From Chitinophaga eiseniae (GTDB lineage Bacteria; Bacteroidota; Bacteroidia; Chitinophagales; Chitinophagaceae), in NCBI RefSeq assembly GCF_012641265.1, contig NZ_JABAHZ010000004.1, positions 682,001 to 746,000 of the forward strand: a stretch of 64,000 nucleotides of DNA. Reading direction: 5' to 3'. Below, in pieces: positions 16,266 through 25,685 of this stretch; position 1 is the first letter of the stretch, and every line of letters starts with the position of its first letter. The position numbers and the translations under genes are program-made. The notes under the pieces are model-generated. The model worked only from the letters and a program-made list of their open reading frames with translations. It was not told the DNA's origin and did no database searches.

Positions 16266-18995
16266 ATGAAATTACTAAAACTGATACTTTTATTAGCCTT
16301 TCCGGCCATGTTAAATGCGCAGATTGCGGCTGTGGATGCCGGGAAAGGGGGGGTAAACAACACGGTTACAGATATTGTGGTGGCCTTTAAAATGCATGTT
16401 GATATAGGTTATACAGACTGGGCTGAGGCCGTGCTTCAAAAATACTCAGGCCCGATGTTGGAAAAGACACTCAGCTTCATAGATCAAACGGCTTCGCTGC
16501 CTAAGAGTGAGCAGTTTGTATGGACCATCCCTGCATGGCCGCTGCAGTACATGCTTGACAATTGTACGCCGGAGAATAAAGTGCGGCTGGAAAAGGCTAT
16601 TAAAGAAAAGCGTATCATTCCGCATGCGTTGCCTTTCACCGTGGAAACGGAGTCGAGCGACATGGAAAACCTTACCAGGGGACTATCCTTTGCCGACAAT
16701 ATCAACCGCCGGTTTGGACTTGAACCTGCCCGCGATGCCAAGTTCACCGATGTGCCTGAGCATTCCTGGGTCATTCCAACTTTGTTAAAAAATGCAGGGG
16801 TAGATATTTTGCATATTGGCTGTAATCCGGGCTCCGCTTCCCCTGATGTGCCCACCTTGTTTTGGTGGCAGGGACCCGATGGCTCAAAGCTGCTTACTTT
16901 TTATTGGGCAAAGTATTATGGTTCCGGAATTTTGCCCCCCAAAGATTGGCCCCATAAAACCTGGCTGGCGATGATCCACACGCACGAAAACACGGGTGCG
17001 CCTGATCCCAAAGACGTAGCTGCGTTACTAAAAGAAGCAAAAGAAAAAATGCCCAACGCACGGATACATATCGGAAGGATTGCTGATTTCTACGATTTGT
17101 TGATGAAGGAAAATCCAAAATTGCCGGTTATAAAAGGTGATATGCCGGATACCTGGATTCATGGCTTTATGTCGATGCCGGGGGAAGTGAAAACAAATAA
17201 AGTTTTCCAACGTGAAACTTATGTAACAGAGCAGCTGAATACCCATATGAACTTATGGAAAGGTAAGGATGTTTCCATAGACCGGTATGTAAATAAGGCG
17301 ATGGAAAATATGTTATTGTTTGACGAACATACATTTGGCGGGGCCATTTCACATGGACATCAGCTGTTTTGGAAATATGGGGATGAATTTGAAATTAACA
17401 AAGCAGCGGATAATTATTACTTCCTGGAGAAGTCATGGGAGGAGAAAGCAGCCTATACAAAAATGGCAGAAAGAACTATGTGGCCATTGAAACGTAATCT
17501 CCTTTTTGAGTTAGTGAAATCTGTGCAGGATAAATCGCCACACGTTACCGTTTACAACTCCCTGCCATGGAAAAGAAGCGGGAGAGTGACGCTCTTCCAG
17601 AGCCAATATGAAAACCCGGTACATCCTGTACCGCCCATTACTGCATTAAAGGACATAGAAACAGGAAGGATTATTCCAGTATACCAGGATCACAATTTGC
17701 TCTCGTTTGATGCAGTTGATATTCCTGCCGGCGGGTATAAGACCTTCGTCGTTTCAGCTGAGCAGGCAGCAATTTCCCCAACGCTTTCCGCCAATGAGCA
17801 GAACAAGGTATTTGAGAACAAGTATTTTAAATTGACCCTTAATGCCTCCACAGGAACACTGCTGTCAGTCTTCGATAAACAAAACAACCGGGAACTGGTG
17901 GATACTCGGAGTAAGTATGCTTTCGGTGAGTATGTTTATGAGCAATTGGGACAGGAAGATATAGCGACCTACAACAATAATTACATAAAGCCAGGAAATG
18001 CGGACTGGGCGGGACAGGAGTTTATCCGGTTAAAAGAACAGCTGCCAAATCAAAAACGGATAAGATTCACGGGCAAATGTGATAGAATAGATTGGCTTAA
18101 AGACAAAAACATGATACGTGCGACAGCGATGTGCCAGCTAAATGACAGTAGCGCACAACGTTACCTGGTTAGTTACACGCTTTATGAAAATCAACCTTAT
18201 GTAGAGATTACAGTCGGGTTGGATGGAAAGAAGCCTGTAGCCAATCCTGAAGCCGGTTGGGTAGCTTTTCCATTTGCTTTAAATAAACCGGAATACCGGT
18301 TGTTGCGCACCGGTGGTATAGTAGACCCGCAAAAGGATCTGGTGAAGAGCACAAATCACGATTTTTATTTTCTCAACACGGCAATGGCGATGTATGATAA
18401 GGCGGGTGGCATTGGACTGAATTGCCCACACACGCCGGGCGTGAGTATTGATCAGCCAGGAATAGGTGTTTATTCCAACACAAGAACCCTTTCTACGGGT
18501 ACTGTATTCTCTAACCTTTACAACAATGTTTGGGGTACAAATTTCACAGAATGGGTGGAGGGGTCACACGCAGCGAGATTCTATGTCTGGAGTTATAAAA
18601 ACTATGATGCGGAATCGTCCTTTATTACGCCTGCTGAAGAAACACGTACGCCATTGAGCGCAGCCTTTTATGCGCCAACGGGGTTGGCGTTTGCGCATAA
18701 TTATGAAACCAGCGGCGAGTTACCCAATACCCAAAGCGGGCTTACACTTGATCGCAAAGGGATTTTGGTTACTGCATTCAACAAAACTGGAGCTGAGGCG
18801 AAGATTCGGTTTTGGGAAGAAGCAGGCCGTTCAGGAAAGTGCATCGTAACGCTTCCAAAGAATGCTTCGTTCAGAAAAGCCTACCTGTGTAATTTGCGTG
18901 GGGAACAATTAGATAAAGATGGGATTGTAATTTCAAACGGTTCTTTTTCATTTGAAATCGGGGCTAACCAGCCACGGACATTTATATTGAGGTAG
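16266..18995 (+). CDS. GH38-like alpha-mannosidase candidate, DUF5054 type (paralogue 2)
   Basis: A 909-residue secreted protein with a signal peptide cleaved near residue 19 (MLNAQI). It is a paralogue of the genes at 8042 and 19123. Candidate GH38-type zinc residues are kept: H44 and D46 in KMHVDIGYTD, D162 in TDVPEHSW, and H355 in DEHTFGG. The substrate-facing stretch LFWWQGPDGSKLL is shared with the other two copies. The C-terminal half carries the beta-sandwich region with YNSLPWKRSG. Mannosidase function is inferred. It lies downstream of the MFS gene on the same strand and may be read from P2 or from its own promoter in the 156-bp gap; no clear promoter was found there. Confidence 0.77.
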   Translation: MKLLKLILLLAFPAMLNAQIAAVDAGKGGVNNTVTDIVVAFKMHVDIGYTDWAEAVLQKYSGPMLEKTLSFIDQTASLPKSEQFVWTIPAWPLQYMLDNCTPENKVRLEKAIKEKRIIPHALPFTVETESSDMENLTRGLSFADNINRRFGLEPARDAKFTDVPEHSWVIPTLLKNAGVDILHIGCNPGSASPDVPTLFWWQGPDGSKLLTFYWAKYYGSGILPPKDWPHKTWLAMIHTHENTGAPDPKDVAALLKEAKEKMPNARIHIGRIADFYDLLMKENPKLPVIKGDMPDTWIHGFMSMPGEVKTNKVFQRETYVTEQLNTHMNLWKGKDVSIDRYVNKAMENMLLFDEHTFGGAISHGHQLFWKYGDEFEINKAADNYYFLEKSWEEKAAYTKMAERTMWPLKRNLLFELVKSVQDKSPHVTVYNSLPWKRSGRVTLFQSQYENPVHPVPPITALKDIETGRIIPVYQDHNLLSFDAVDIPAGGYKTFVVSAEQAAISPTLSANEQNKVFENKYFKLTLNASTGTLLSVFDKQNNRELVDTRSKYAFGEYVYEQLGQEDIATYNNNYIKPGNADWAGQEFIRLKEQLPNQKRIRFTGKCDRIDWLKDKNMIRATAMCQLNDSSAQRYLVSYTLYENQPYVEITVGLDGKKPVANPEAGWVAFPFALNKPEYRLLRTGGIVDPQKDLVKSTNHDFYFLNTAMAMYDKAGGIGLNCPHTPGVSIDQPGIGVYSNTRTLSTGTVFSNLYNNVWGTNFTEWVEGSHAARFYVWSYKNYDAESSFITPAEETRTPLSAAFYAPTGLAFAHNYETSGELPNTQSGLTLDRKGILVTAFNKTGAEAKIRFWEEAGRSGKCIVTLPKNASFRKAYLCNLRGEQLDKDGIVISNGSFSFEIGANQPRTFILR

Positions 18996-19122
18996 TTCCG
19001 TAAAGGTCATAAACCACGTTACCTTATATGTTATTACGACATACGAGTGGCAATCGCGGGCCTCAGTGATCAGCAGGGCAGTAAAACCACGAATGAAGGT
19101 TTGATAAATAAAAATCTTAACT

Positions 19123-21813
19123 ATGAAAAAATTTAAGATAGCTCTTTTTATGCTGATGCTGCTGCACATAGCAACAGAACGGGTATTGAGTCAAATCCCG
19201 ATGCAAAAAAACAGGCATGTTAAGGATTCTATTGTCAACACGCCTGTGAAAGAGATCATCGTCGTTTTTAAAACACATTTTGACATTGGCTATACACACC
19301 GTGTGAAGGATATTGTACAGTACTACCGCACTGATATGATCGACCGCGCCATTAAAACTATGAACGCTTCACAGTCGGTACCTGCAGCGCAACAGTTTAA
19401 ATGGACCTGCCCGGGGTGGGTGATGTCGAAGGTGATGGAGCCCTGGCCCGGACAAACAGCCGAGCGGAGAAAGCAACTGGATGAAGCTTTCACACAAGGG
19501 CGGTTTATCACCCATGCCATGCCTTTTACAATTGAAACGGATGTATGCGAACCAGAAGTGATTACAAGGGGGCTTGGTTTCGCATCAAGGCTTACCAGGC
19601 AGTACAAGCTTCCGCTTCCACAGTCGGCGAAAGTAACGGATATGCCTTCCCATTCAGGGGAGTTGGCAACGGTGTTGGGCAATGCGGGAGTAAAGTTTTT
19701 GCACATCGGGTGTAACTGGCCCAGCGGGTTTGTACAAACGCCGGGTCTCTTCTGGTGGGAAGGGCCGGATGGTTCCCGGGTGCTGACTTTTTATTCGAAT
19801 ATTTACGGTACAGCTACCGGTCTTGGCTGGCCTCACGAGTGGGGGAATGGTGAACATTTTGTGGGCCATGGATTACTACCACCGGCAGATTGGCCTTATA
19901 AAGTATGGCCGGCGATTTTTGTAACCCTGGATAATAGCGGTCCGCCCAAAGAACAGGACGTGAAAGCATTGTTTGATGAGGCACAGAAAAAGATGCCGGG
20001 GGTAAGGATACATGTAGGAACCATGGACGATTTTGCCCGTATCATCCTGGCTGAGCATCCCAAATTACCGGTGGTGAAAAAGGAAATGCCGGATACCTGG
20101 GTCCATGGTGTGATGTGTGATCCCGGAGGCGCGAAATTGTCGAGGGAGTCGGTACCGTTATTAGCGACGGATGAAGTATTGAATACGCAATTAAAGATCT
20201 GGGGATTACCGGCAGCAACCATTGCTGATTCGGTAGCAAAGGCCTATGAACTGATGGCATTGTATGCAGAACATACCTGGGGAGGTTCGGCTTCTGTTGA
20301 TCAATATGGTGAGGCGTTCAAGAAATTGCCTCCTTCAAAGTATGCCGACCTGGAGGCATCCTGGGACGATAAAACCGGCTATATCCGGGATGCATCGGAA
20401 ATTTCCCGTCGCCTTGAGCAGGAAAACCTGGCGCAGCTGGCAAAATCAGTAAAGTGCGCAGCCAACAGTGTTATTGTTTACAACCCACTGTCGTGGCAAC
20501 GAAGCGGAATGATCACGGTGAACGGGCAGCCATTGATGGTAACAAACATTCCAGCCGGAGGCTATACTACCGTTGTTGTACCGGAAAAGCACGGAACGAC
20601 TTCTTTACCCGGGAATGTTATCGAAAATCAATATTATAAAATAACATTTGATGCGAATAGCGGCACTATATCGTCGCTGATCGACAAGCACAGCGGGCAT
20701 GACTGGGCAGCGGGAATATCAGGCTGTCAGACAGGCCAATATTGCAATGAACGATTCACCTACGAGCAGACGGCGGAATTTACAGCCGCGTATCAGCAGC
20801 ACCGTGCATGGAAGATGTTTGGTGAAAAAGGAGATTGGTTGCATCCCGGCATAGAGAAACGGGGCATGATTTCCGAAAAAGAAGTTCCTTACCGGATGGC
20901 ATCTCCCGCAGGGGGAAAAATAAGTATCCAGGTTGCCGGCCCTCAACAAACAGCATGGCTGGAAATGCCTGCCGATACAGCCAGACATTTACCGGCTTCA
21001 AGATTGACAGTATCGCTGATGGATGGACAACCCTATATCGACCTGGAGATGACTATCCTTAACAAGGCGAAGGACAACTGGCCAGAAGCGGACTGGCTGG
21101 CCCTTCCGTTCAATATTAAAGCACCGGTTTTTAATGTGTACCGCCCTTTGGGTGTAATGGATCCTGCAAATGGTATTTTAAAAGGCGCCAACAAACATCT
21201 TTATTCCGTTGGTACAGGCGTTACGCTTACAGATGCAAATGGAAGCGGTATCGCTGTTTGTCCGATCGATCATCCGCTGGTTAGCCTGGATACGCCAGGT
21301 TGCTGGAAATTTTCACTCGATTTTGTCCCTAAAAAGCCAGTAGTGTATATCAATTTATACAACAATCAATGGAACACCAATTACCGCTACTGGTATCCGG
21401 GTACCTGGAGTTCCCGCGTAAGAATCTGGACCTTTGATAGCCATACGCAAAAGGATGAAAAGATGACTGTACCCGCTCTGGAAGCCCGGTACCCGTTGCA
21501 GGTAGTTGCTCCGGAGAATAGCAACAACAGGTTGCCGGCAGAACAAAGTGGTGTGTCGCTATCAAGAAAAGGGGTATTAGTGACAGCTTTTGGGGAAGAT
21601 CCGGATGGAAATAAAGGGACGTTATTACGCCTGTGGGAGATGACTGGTACTTCGGGAGAAATAACCATTTCCCTGCCCGGGCATCAGCATTTTACCAAAG
21701 CAAAACCAGTAACGCTTCGCGGGGAAACAAGCGGTAAGGTAATAGCCATTGTAAATGGAAAATTCAGATATGCCCTGAAAGGATTTGGCCCGGCGAGTTT
21801 TATCATAGAATAA
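19123..21813 (+). CDS. GH38-like alpha-mannosidase candidate, DUF5054 type (paralogue 3)
   Basis: An 896-residue secreted protein and the third DUF5054 copy. The signal peptide ends near residue 23 (RVLSQIP). The conserved candidates are H52 and D54 (THFDIGYTH), D173 (TDMPSHSG) and H384 (AEHTWGG). It has a local insertion around residues 228-250 (TATGLGWPHEWGNGEHFVGHG) that the other two lack at the same site, beside the predicted active-site loop, which may shift linkage or substrate choice. It differs also in TDMPSHSGE, where the others have TDVPxHSW. It is followed after 20 bp by a small membrane protein gene and then by a strong terminator. Confidence 0.77.
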   Translation: MKKFKIALFMLMLLHIATERVLSQIPMQKNRHVKDSIVNTPVKEIIVVFKTHFDIGYTHRVKDIVQYYRTDMIDRAIKTMNASQSVPAAQQFKWTCPGWVMSKVMEPWPGQTAERRKQLDEAFTQGRFITHAMPFTIETDVCEPEVITRGLGFASRLTRQYKLPLPQSAKVTDMPSHSGELATVLGNAGVKFLHIGCNWPSGFVQTPGLFWWEGPDGSRVLTFYSNIYGTATGLGWPHEWGNGEHFVGHGLLPPADWPYKVWPAIFVTLDNSGPPKEQDVKALFDEAQKKMPGVRIHVGTMDDFARIILAEHPKLPVVKKEMPDTWVHGVMCDPGGAKLSRESVPLLATDEVLNTQLKIWGLPAATIADSVAKAYELMALYAEHTWGGSASVDQYGEAFKKLPPSKYADLEASWDDKTGYIRDASEISRRLEQENLAQLAKSVKCAANSVIVYNPLSWQRSGMITVNGQPLMVTNIPAGGYTTVVVPEKHGTTSLPGNVIENQYYKITFDANSGTISSLIDKHSGHDWAAGISGCQTGQYCNERFTYEQTAEFTAAYQQHRAWKMFGEKGDWLHPGIEKRGMISEKEVPYRMASPAGGKISIQVAGPQQTAWLEMPADTARHLPASRLTVSLMDGQPYIDLEMTILNKAKDNWPEADWLALPFNIKAPVFNVYRPLGVMDPANGILKGANKHLYSVGTGVTLTDANGSGIAVCPIDHPLVSLDTPGCWKFSLDFVPKKPVVYINLYNNQWNTNYRYWYPGTWSSRVRIWTFDSHTQKDEKMTVPALEARYPLQVVAPENSNNRLPAEQSGVSLSRKGVLVTAFGEDPDGNKGTLLRLWEMTGTSGEITISLPGHQHFTKAKPVTLRGETSGKVIAIVNGKFRYALKGFGPASFIIE

Positions 21814-21833
21814 AATAACAATTATAATAAAGG

Positions 21834-22421
21834 ATGACGCTGCACTTACTTATTACCTTGTTGATACTGCTGTTGTTATTGCTTATTCAAAAAAGAATGC
21901 TGAAGAAGCCGGAAGATACCGTTTTTTTTAGCTCATTGAATATCCTGATCATCTATTTATTACTACCGCTATCGGTCCCATTGATGGCAGTGATCGCGGA
22001 TTTTCTCTTCGAGGGATTTACCGACAATCTGGTTTGGTACTCTCTTGTTTTTATTCCGCTGTGGATGATCAGTATGTACCTGATGTTCAGGAATTTGCCA
22101 TTACAAAAGGGGCAGGGCCGGGTTCGAAAGGTATGGCTGGTAAGCATGAACATCCTGTTGCTGATAGCTTATATCTGTGCTGTTTTTACGAGTCATCATG
22201 AACATGGTCCTACGCCAGCTGTTACAGATACTACATACCTGTTGGGTTATTTTACAGGTATCCAGGCAGTTATTATTTTTTCTGTAGTGATGCAAGTCTG
22301 GTTGCTGGTAAAAAGCGGCTGGGAAGCTCCTTTTATCTGGATAAAAATGTTGCTCACGGTTATTGCTATAGCACTCTATTTAGCCATATTATTTGATATA
22401 ACTTTGCAAGTTAATTTTTGA
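21834..22421 (+). CDS. Polytopic membrane protein of unknown function
   Basis: A 195-residue protein with about five or six predicted transmembrane segments (for example residues 4-20, 31-60, 67-85, 103-121, 137-156 and 168-190). No enzymatic motif or known family was recognised. A short soluble loop contains two histidines (HHEHGP). The gene starts 20 bp after the third DUF5054 gene and ends just before a terminator, so it is probably the last gene of that transcript. A role linked to the mannose locus is possible but unsupported. Confidence 0.7.
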   Translation: MTLHLLITLLILLLLLLIQKRMLKKPEDTVFFSSLNILIIYLLLPLSVPLMAVIADFLFEGFTDNLVWYSLVFIPLWMISMYLMFRNLPLQKGQGRVRKVWLVSMNILLLIAYICAVFTSHHEHGPTPAVTDTTYLLGYFTGIQAVIIFSVVMQVWLLVKSGWEAPFIWIKMLLTVIAIALYLAILFDITLQVNF

Positions 22422-22461
22422 AAGGAATCATTAGCCTTTTAATTTACTACCCGGGAAATAG

Positions 22462-22500
22462 GCACAGAGAGGCGTAACGGTCCGTCTCTGTGCTTTTTTT
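22462..22500 (+). terminator. Rho-independent terminator
   Basis: A nine-base-pair stem GCACAGAGA (22462-22470) / TCTCTGTGC (22485-22493) is followed at once by a run of seven T. It closes the transcript that ends with the membrane protein gene at 22421. Confidence 0.85.
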
Positions 22501-22648
22501 ATTTTAAGTTACCGGTGTTTATAGTACTGGTAATAAAGGGAAACGGTATACTTCATGGGTAGGGATATTGTTAGTCCGGGGAGCATTTTTCATTGTCTAT
22601 ATAGATAAACTGTCCTATATTTAATTTTTCAAGCCACTCTTATAGATT

Positions 22649-23230
22649 ATGCACCATTTGTTCCCCAATCAGTTTCCTGTGCTGCAAACCTCACGGTTAC
22701 GCCTCATCGAAATACAGCATGTACATCAGCCGGATTTATTTTACCTGTTTACCGATAAGCTGGTAACCCAATACTATCATGTAATTCCATTGCGGGAAGT
22801 GGCCGATGTGAGGAAGATCGTGGATATGCTGCAACAGCGTTTCCGGGATAAACAGGCCATACGCTGGGGGATCGCGTTAGAAAACCAGCAGGAGTTAATC
22901 GGTACCATTGGTTTCAACAGCTGGGTGCCGGGGCATAAAGCAGTATTGATTTATGCGCTGGTGCAGGAATACTGGGGTAAAGGTATTATGACAGAAGCGA
23001 TTAACGCCGTGGTACAATATGGGTTTGACACTTTGCGGTTAAAACGGATAGAAGCCGAAGTATTACAGGGAAATACAGGATCCGAACGGGTGTTGTTGAA
23101 AACAGGTTTTCAGCATGAGGGCTTGTTGCGGCAGGGGATGATATGGAATGGAGCGGCTTATGATATTAATATGTATGCGCGGTTGGCTACTGATCCACAG
23201 CCGGGAAGTATCTTTATTGACCGCCGTTGA
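22649..23230 (+). CDS. GNAT family N-acetyltransferase (RimJ/RimL-like)
   Basis: A 193-residue cytoplasmic acetyltransferase. The opening LQTSRLRLIEIQ is typical of RimJ/RimL-type GNAT proteins. The acetyl-CoA pyrophosphate-binding loop is seen as EYWGKGIMTEA (motif A, about residues 109-119), followed by the characteristic stretch RIEAEVLQGNTGSERVLLKTGF. The family acetylates ribosomal protein N-termini, antibiotics or small amines; the substrate here cannot be told. The gene stands alone between a terminator and the convergent histone-like gene. Confidence 0.88.
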   Translation: MHHLFPNQFPVLQTSRLRLIEIQHVHQPDLFYLFTDKLVTQYYHVIPLREVADVRKIVDMLQQRFRDKQAIRWGIALENQQELIGTIGFNSWVPGHKAVLIYALVQEYWGKGIMTEAINAVVQYGFDTLRLKRIEAEVLQGNTGSERVLLKTGFQHEGLLRQGMIWNGAAYDINMYARLATDPQPGSIFIDRR

Positions 23231-23301
23231 ACAGCATGACAATGCCAGCTGTTCCGGTGCAGCGGAACAATAAAGACACTTTTTATACCGTGGTTATTGA
23301 G

Positions 23302-23610
23302 TTAGCTTTTGTGGGCAGCCGCTTTTTTAGGAGCCGCTTTCTTGGTGGCAGTTTTCGGGGAGCTGGCTTTAGGGACGGCTGTTTTTTTAGCAGCTGCTTT
23401 TTTGCTGGCTGCTTTCTTTTTAGGCGTTACCGCTTTCTTGTCTGAAAGTCCTGCTACCATGGCCTTACTGGCTTTCTTAATGTTGCGGAGGAATTTCTTC
23501 TCTCCCAGCTTCTCTTTTAAATCAACCAATGCGGCTGTTAATACTTCGGCAACTTTTAAACCAGCCTCTTTTTTCAGATGCTTGCCGCCTGGTTTCCTGG
23601 AATCGCTCAT
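23302..23610 (-). CDS. Lysine/alanine-rich histone H1-like protein
   Basis: A 102-residue basic protein from the start MSDSRKPGGK at 23610; an in-frame ATG further upstream (23655) would add 15 hydrophobic residues that look non-native. Residues 1-55 contain a predicted helical segment (GLKVAEVLTAALVDLKEKLG). Residues about 58-102 are repeated lysine/alanine/proline blocks (PKKKAASKKAAAKK, then ATKKAAPKKAAAHK), as in eukaryotic H1 tails and bacterial Hc1-like nucleoid proteins. It probably binds DNA non-specifically. The low-complexity tail also produces spurious open frames on the other strand. Confidence 0.78.
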   Translation of the reverse strand: MSDSRKPGGKHLKKEAGLKVAEVLTAALVDLKEKLGEKKFLRNIKKASKAMVAGLSDKKAVTPKKKAASKKAAAKKTAVPKASSPKTATKKAAPKKAAAHKS

Positions 23611-23751
23611 GGATTTAAATTTTTTACAAAAAGTGATGATGTCCAAAATTAACAATTATATAATATTGCCAATGTTAAGTTTTATAGTCCTTTGGGCAAA
23701 AGAGGTATGTGTAATGTGAAAAATAAATATATGTGTTCCTGGCACTTTGAA

Positions 23752-23780
23752 TTGGTTAAAGGGAAATCATTATAAATTCG
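23752..23780 (+). promoter_or_regulatory. Possible promoter of the type III PKS operon
   Basis: TTG (23752-23754), an 18-base spacer and TAAATTCG (23773-23780) match seven of eight -7 consensus positions for Bacteroidota. It lies about 60 bp upstream of the first gene of the polyketide operon. Confidence 0.35.
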
Positions 23781-23841
23781 TTATATTGGAGGTAGGCTGC
23801 TACAATGTGTTGGAGCTTGTTATTGTTTTAACCATAGGGGT

Positions 23842-24981
23842 ATGGGTTCAAGAGATGTCATTATTATCGGGGGTGGACTATCGGGGCTCACCAGTGCCAT
23901 TCATTTATCGAAGGCCGGATTGCATGTAACGGTGATTGAGAAAAGCACCTATCCATTGCATAAAGTATGTGGGGAGTATGTTTCCAACGAGGTATTACCT
24001 TACCTGGGCTCGCTGGGAGCCGATCCTGCTGTTCTGGGTCCTTCCCGGATCAGCCGTTTAATTATTTCAGATCATTATGGTAAAACCCTGGAAACGGTTT
24101 TGCCGCTGGGCGGTTTTGGGATCAGCCGTTATGCATTCGACCAGTTCCTGATGCAGCAGATGCTGCAAAATGGGGTGGAGCTGATTACCGATACGGTGAC
24201 CAATGTATTTTTCGAAAACGACCGTTTTTTTATTGATACCAATGAGCAGGGCGTATTTTCGGCGCCGGTGGTATTGGGAGCATATGGAAAAAGAGCGGCA
24301 CTGGACCTGAAGTTGGCCCGTCCCTTCATGAATGAAAAATCGCCCTGGTTGGCGGTAAAAGGGCATTACCGGGGTGAATTCCCCGCCGATACCGTAGGCC
24401 TGTATAATTTCGATGGCGGCTACTGCGGGGTTTCCAAGGTAGAAGATGATATTTTGAACATCTGTTACCTGGTAAGCTATGAAAGCTTCAAAGGCTATAA
24501 ACATATAGAGGCACACCAGGAACAGGTACTGGCGCGGAATACGCACCTGAAAGACATTTTTGAAAGAAGCACCCCGTTATTCGATAAACCTTTAACGATT
24601 AGCCAGGTATCTTTCTCGGAAAAAGAAAAAGTGGTCAATCATATTTTAATGACAGGAGATACGGCGGGACTTATCCACCCGCTTTGCGGCAACGGTATGG
24701 CGATGGCCATCCAGAGCGCGCAGATAGCGGCAGAAAACGTACTGGCCTATTTTAATGCAACAGCAAGGAACAGACTAGCGATGGAACAACATTATACGAA
24801 AGCCTGGAATAAAATGTTCAGCGGCCGTATGCGCACCGGCCGTGTATTATCCCGATTATTCAGCAACGAAAAATTGTCGGCTACCATGATGAAGGGATTG
24901 ATTCTCTTTCCTGGACTCCTGCCCGGTATTATCAGGCATACCCATGGTAAACCGTTAAAAGAGGCCGAAGTATGCGTGTAG
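23842..24981 (+). CDS. FAD-dependent monooxygenase/reductase (geranylgeranyl-reductase-like)
   Basis: A 379-residue flavoprotein. The dinucleotide-binding motif GGGLSG (residues 10-15), followed by an acidic strand end (VTVIEK), binds FAD. The second FAD motif is TGDTAGLIHPLCGNGM near residue 273. It resembles the UbiH/geranylgeranyl-reductase group of flavin oxidoreductases. It is first in an eight-gene operon with a methyltransferase and a type III PKS. The same trio is known in the Streptomyces srs phenolic-lipid operon, where the flavoprotein hydroxylates the alkylresorcinol ring to give a quinone. A tailoring hydroxylase role is therefore likely but inferred. It overlaps the methyltransferase gene by 10 bp. 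Confidence 0.85.
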   Translation: MGSRDVIIIGGGLSGLTSAIHLSKAGLHVTVIEKSTYPLHKVCGEYVSNEVLPYLGSLGADPAVLGPSRISRLIISDHYGKTLETVLPLGGFGISRYAFDQFLMQQMLQNGVELITDTVTNVFFENDRFFIDTNEQGVFSAPVVLGAYGKRAALDLKLARPFMNEKSPWLAVKGHYRGEFPADTVGLYNFDGGYCGVSKVEDDILNICYLVSYESFKGYKHIEAHQEQVLARNTHLKDIFERSTPLFDKPLTISQVSFSEKEKVVNHILMTGDTAGLIHPLCGNGMAMAIQSAQIAAENVLAYFNATARNRLAMEQHYTKAWNKMFSGRMRTGRVLSRLFSNEKLSATMMKGLILFPGLLPGIIRHTHGKPLKEAEVCV

Positions 24982-25685
24982 ATACCCGGTATCGAAGCGA
25001 GGCTCCTGAGATCATGGATGATTTTAACATGGAAGGGGCCTTATTGAAAGATACCCTGCGTAAAATTGCAAAAATCAACCGCCTCCTGGGAGGCAACTGT
25101 ATTACCAGGAATGGCGTATCTGCACTGATAAAAAATATTCCCGCCCACCAACGGATTACCATCCTGGACGTGGGATGTGGTAATGGAGATATGTTAAGGG
25201 AATTGGCTGATTATGCCAGGAAAAACAACCGGTCATTTCAACTGGCCGGAATAGATGCGAACCCGGCTACGGTAACGTATGCACGGGAATTATCAGCATC
25301 CTGGCCGGATATTCAGTATTATTGCCAGGATATGATGGATCCTGCTTTTCAGCAACAACAATATGATATTATTTTATGTACCCTCACTTTACACCATTTT
25401 AAAGAAGAAGAAATTTATCGTCTGATGAATATTTTCAGGCAACAAGCCAAAATCGGGATTGTCATCAATGATCTTCACCGGAGCGCATTGGCCTACCGGC
25501 TGTTTCAACTGATCTGTGTGGTATTTAATCTCAACAGTATGGTCAGGTATGACGGGCAGGTATCTATTCTCCGTGGTTTCAAGAAAAAAGAGTTACATCA
25601 ACTATCAGCCGTTCTCAATATCGGTCGGTATTCCCTTCAATGGAAATGGGCTTTCCGGTATCAATGGATAATTAATAATTTATGA
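24972..25685 (+). CDS. Class I SAM-dependent methyltransferase
   Basis: A 237-residue methyltransferase with Rossmann motif I ILDVGCGNGDML (about residues 58-69), motif II acidic turn GIDANPATV, and motif IV YDIILCTLTLHHF. These fit a UbiE/small-molecule methyltransferase. It overlaps its neighbours on both sides (10 bp and 4 bp), showing strict translational coupling. In the operon it likely methylates the ring oxygen or carbon of the polyketide product, as SrsB does in Streptomyces (analogy only). Confidence 0.86.
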   Translation: MRVDTRYRSEAPEIMDDFNMEGALLKDTLRKIAKINRLLGGNCITRNGVSALIKNIPAHQRITILDVGCGNGDMLRELADYARKNNRSFQLAGIDANPATVTYARELSASWPDIQYYCQDMMDPAFQQQQYDIILCTLTLHHFKEEEIYRLMNIFRQQAKIGIVINDLHRSALAYRLFQLICVVFNLNSMVRYDGQVSILRGFKKKELHQLSAVLNIGRYSLQWKWAFRYQWIINNL

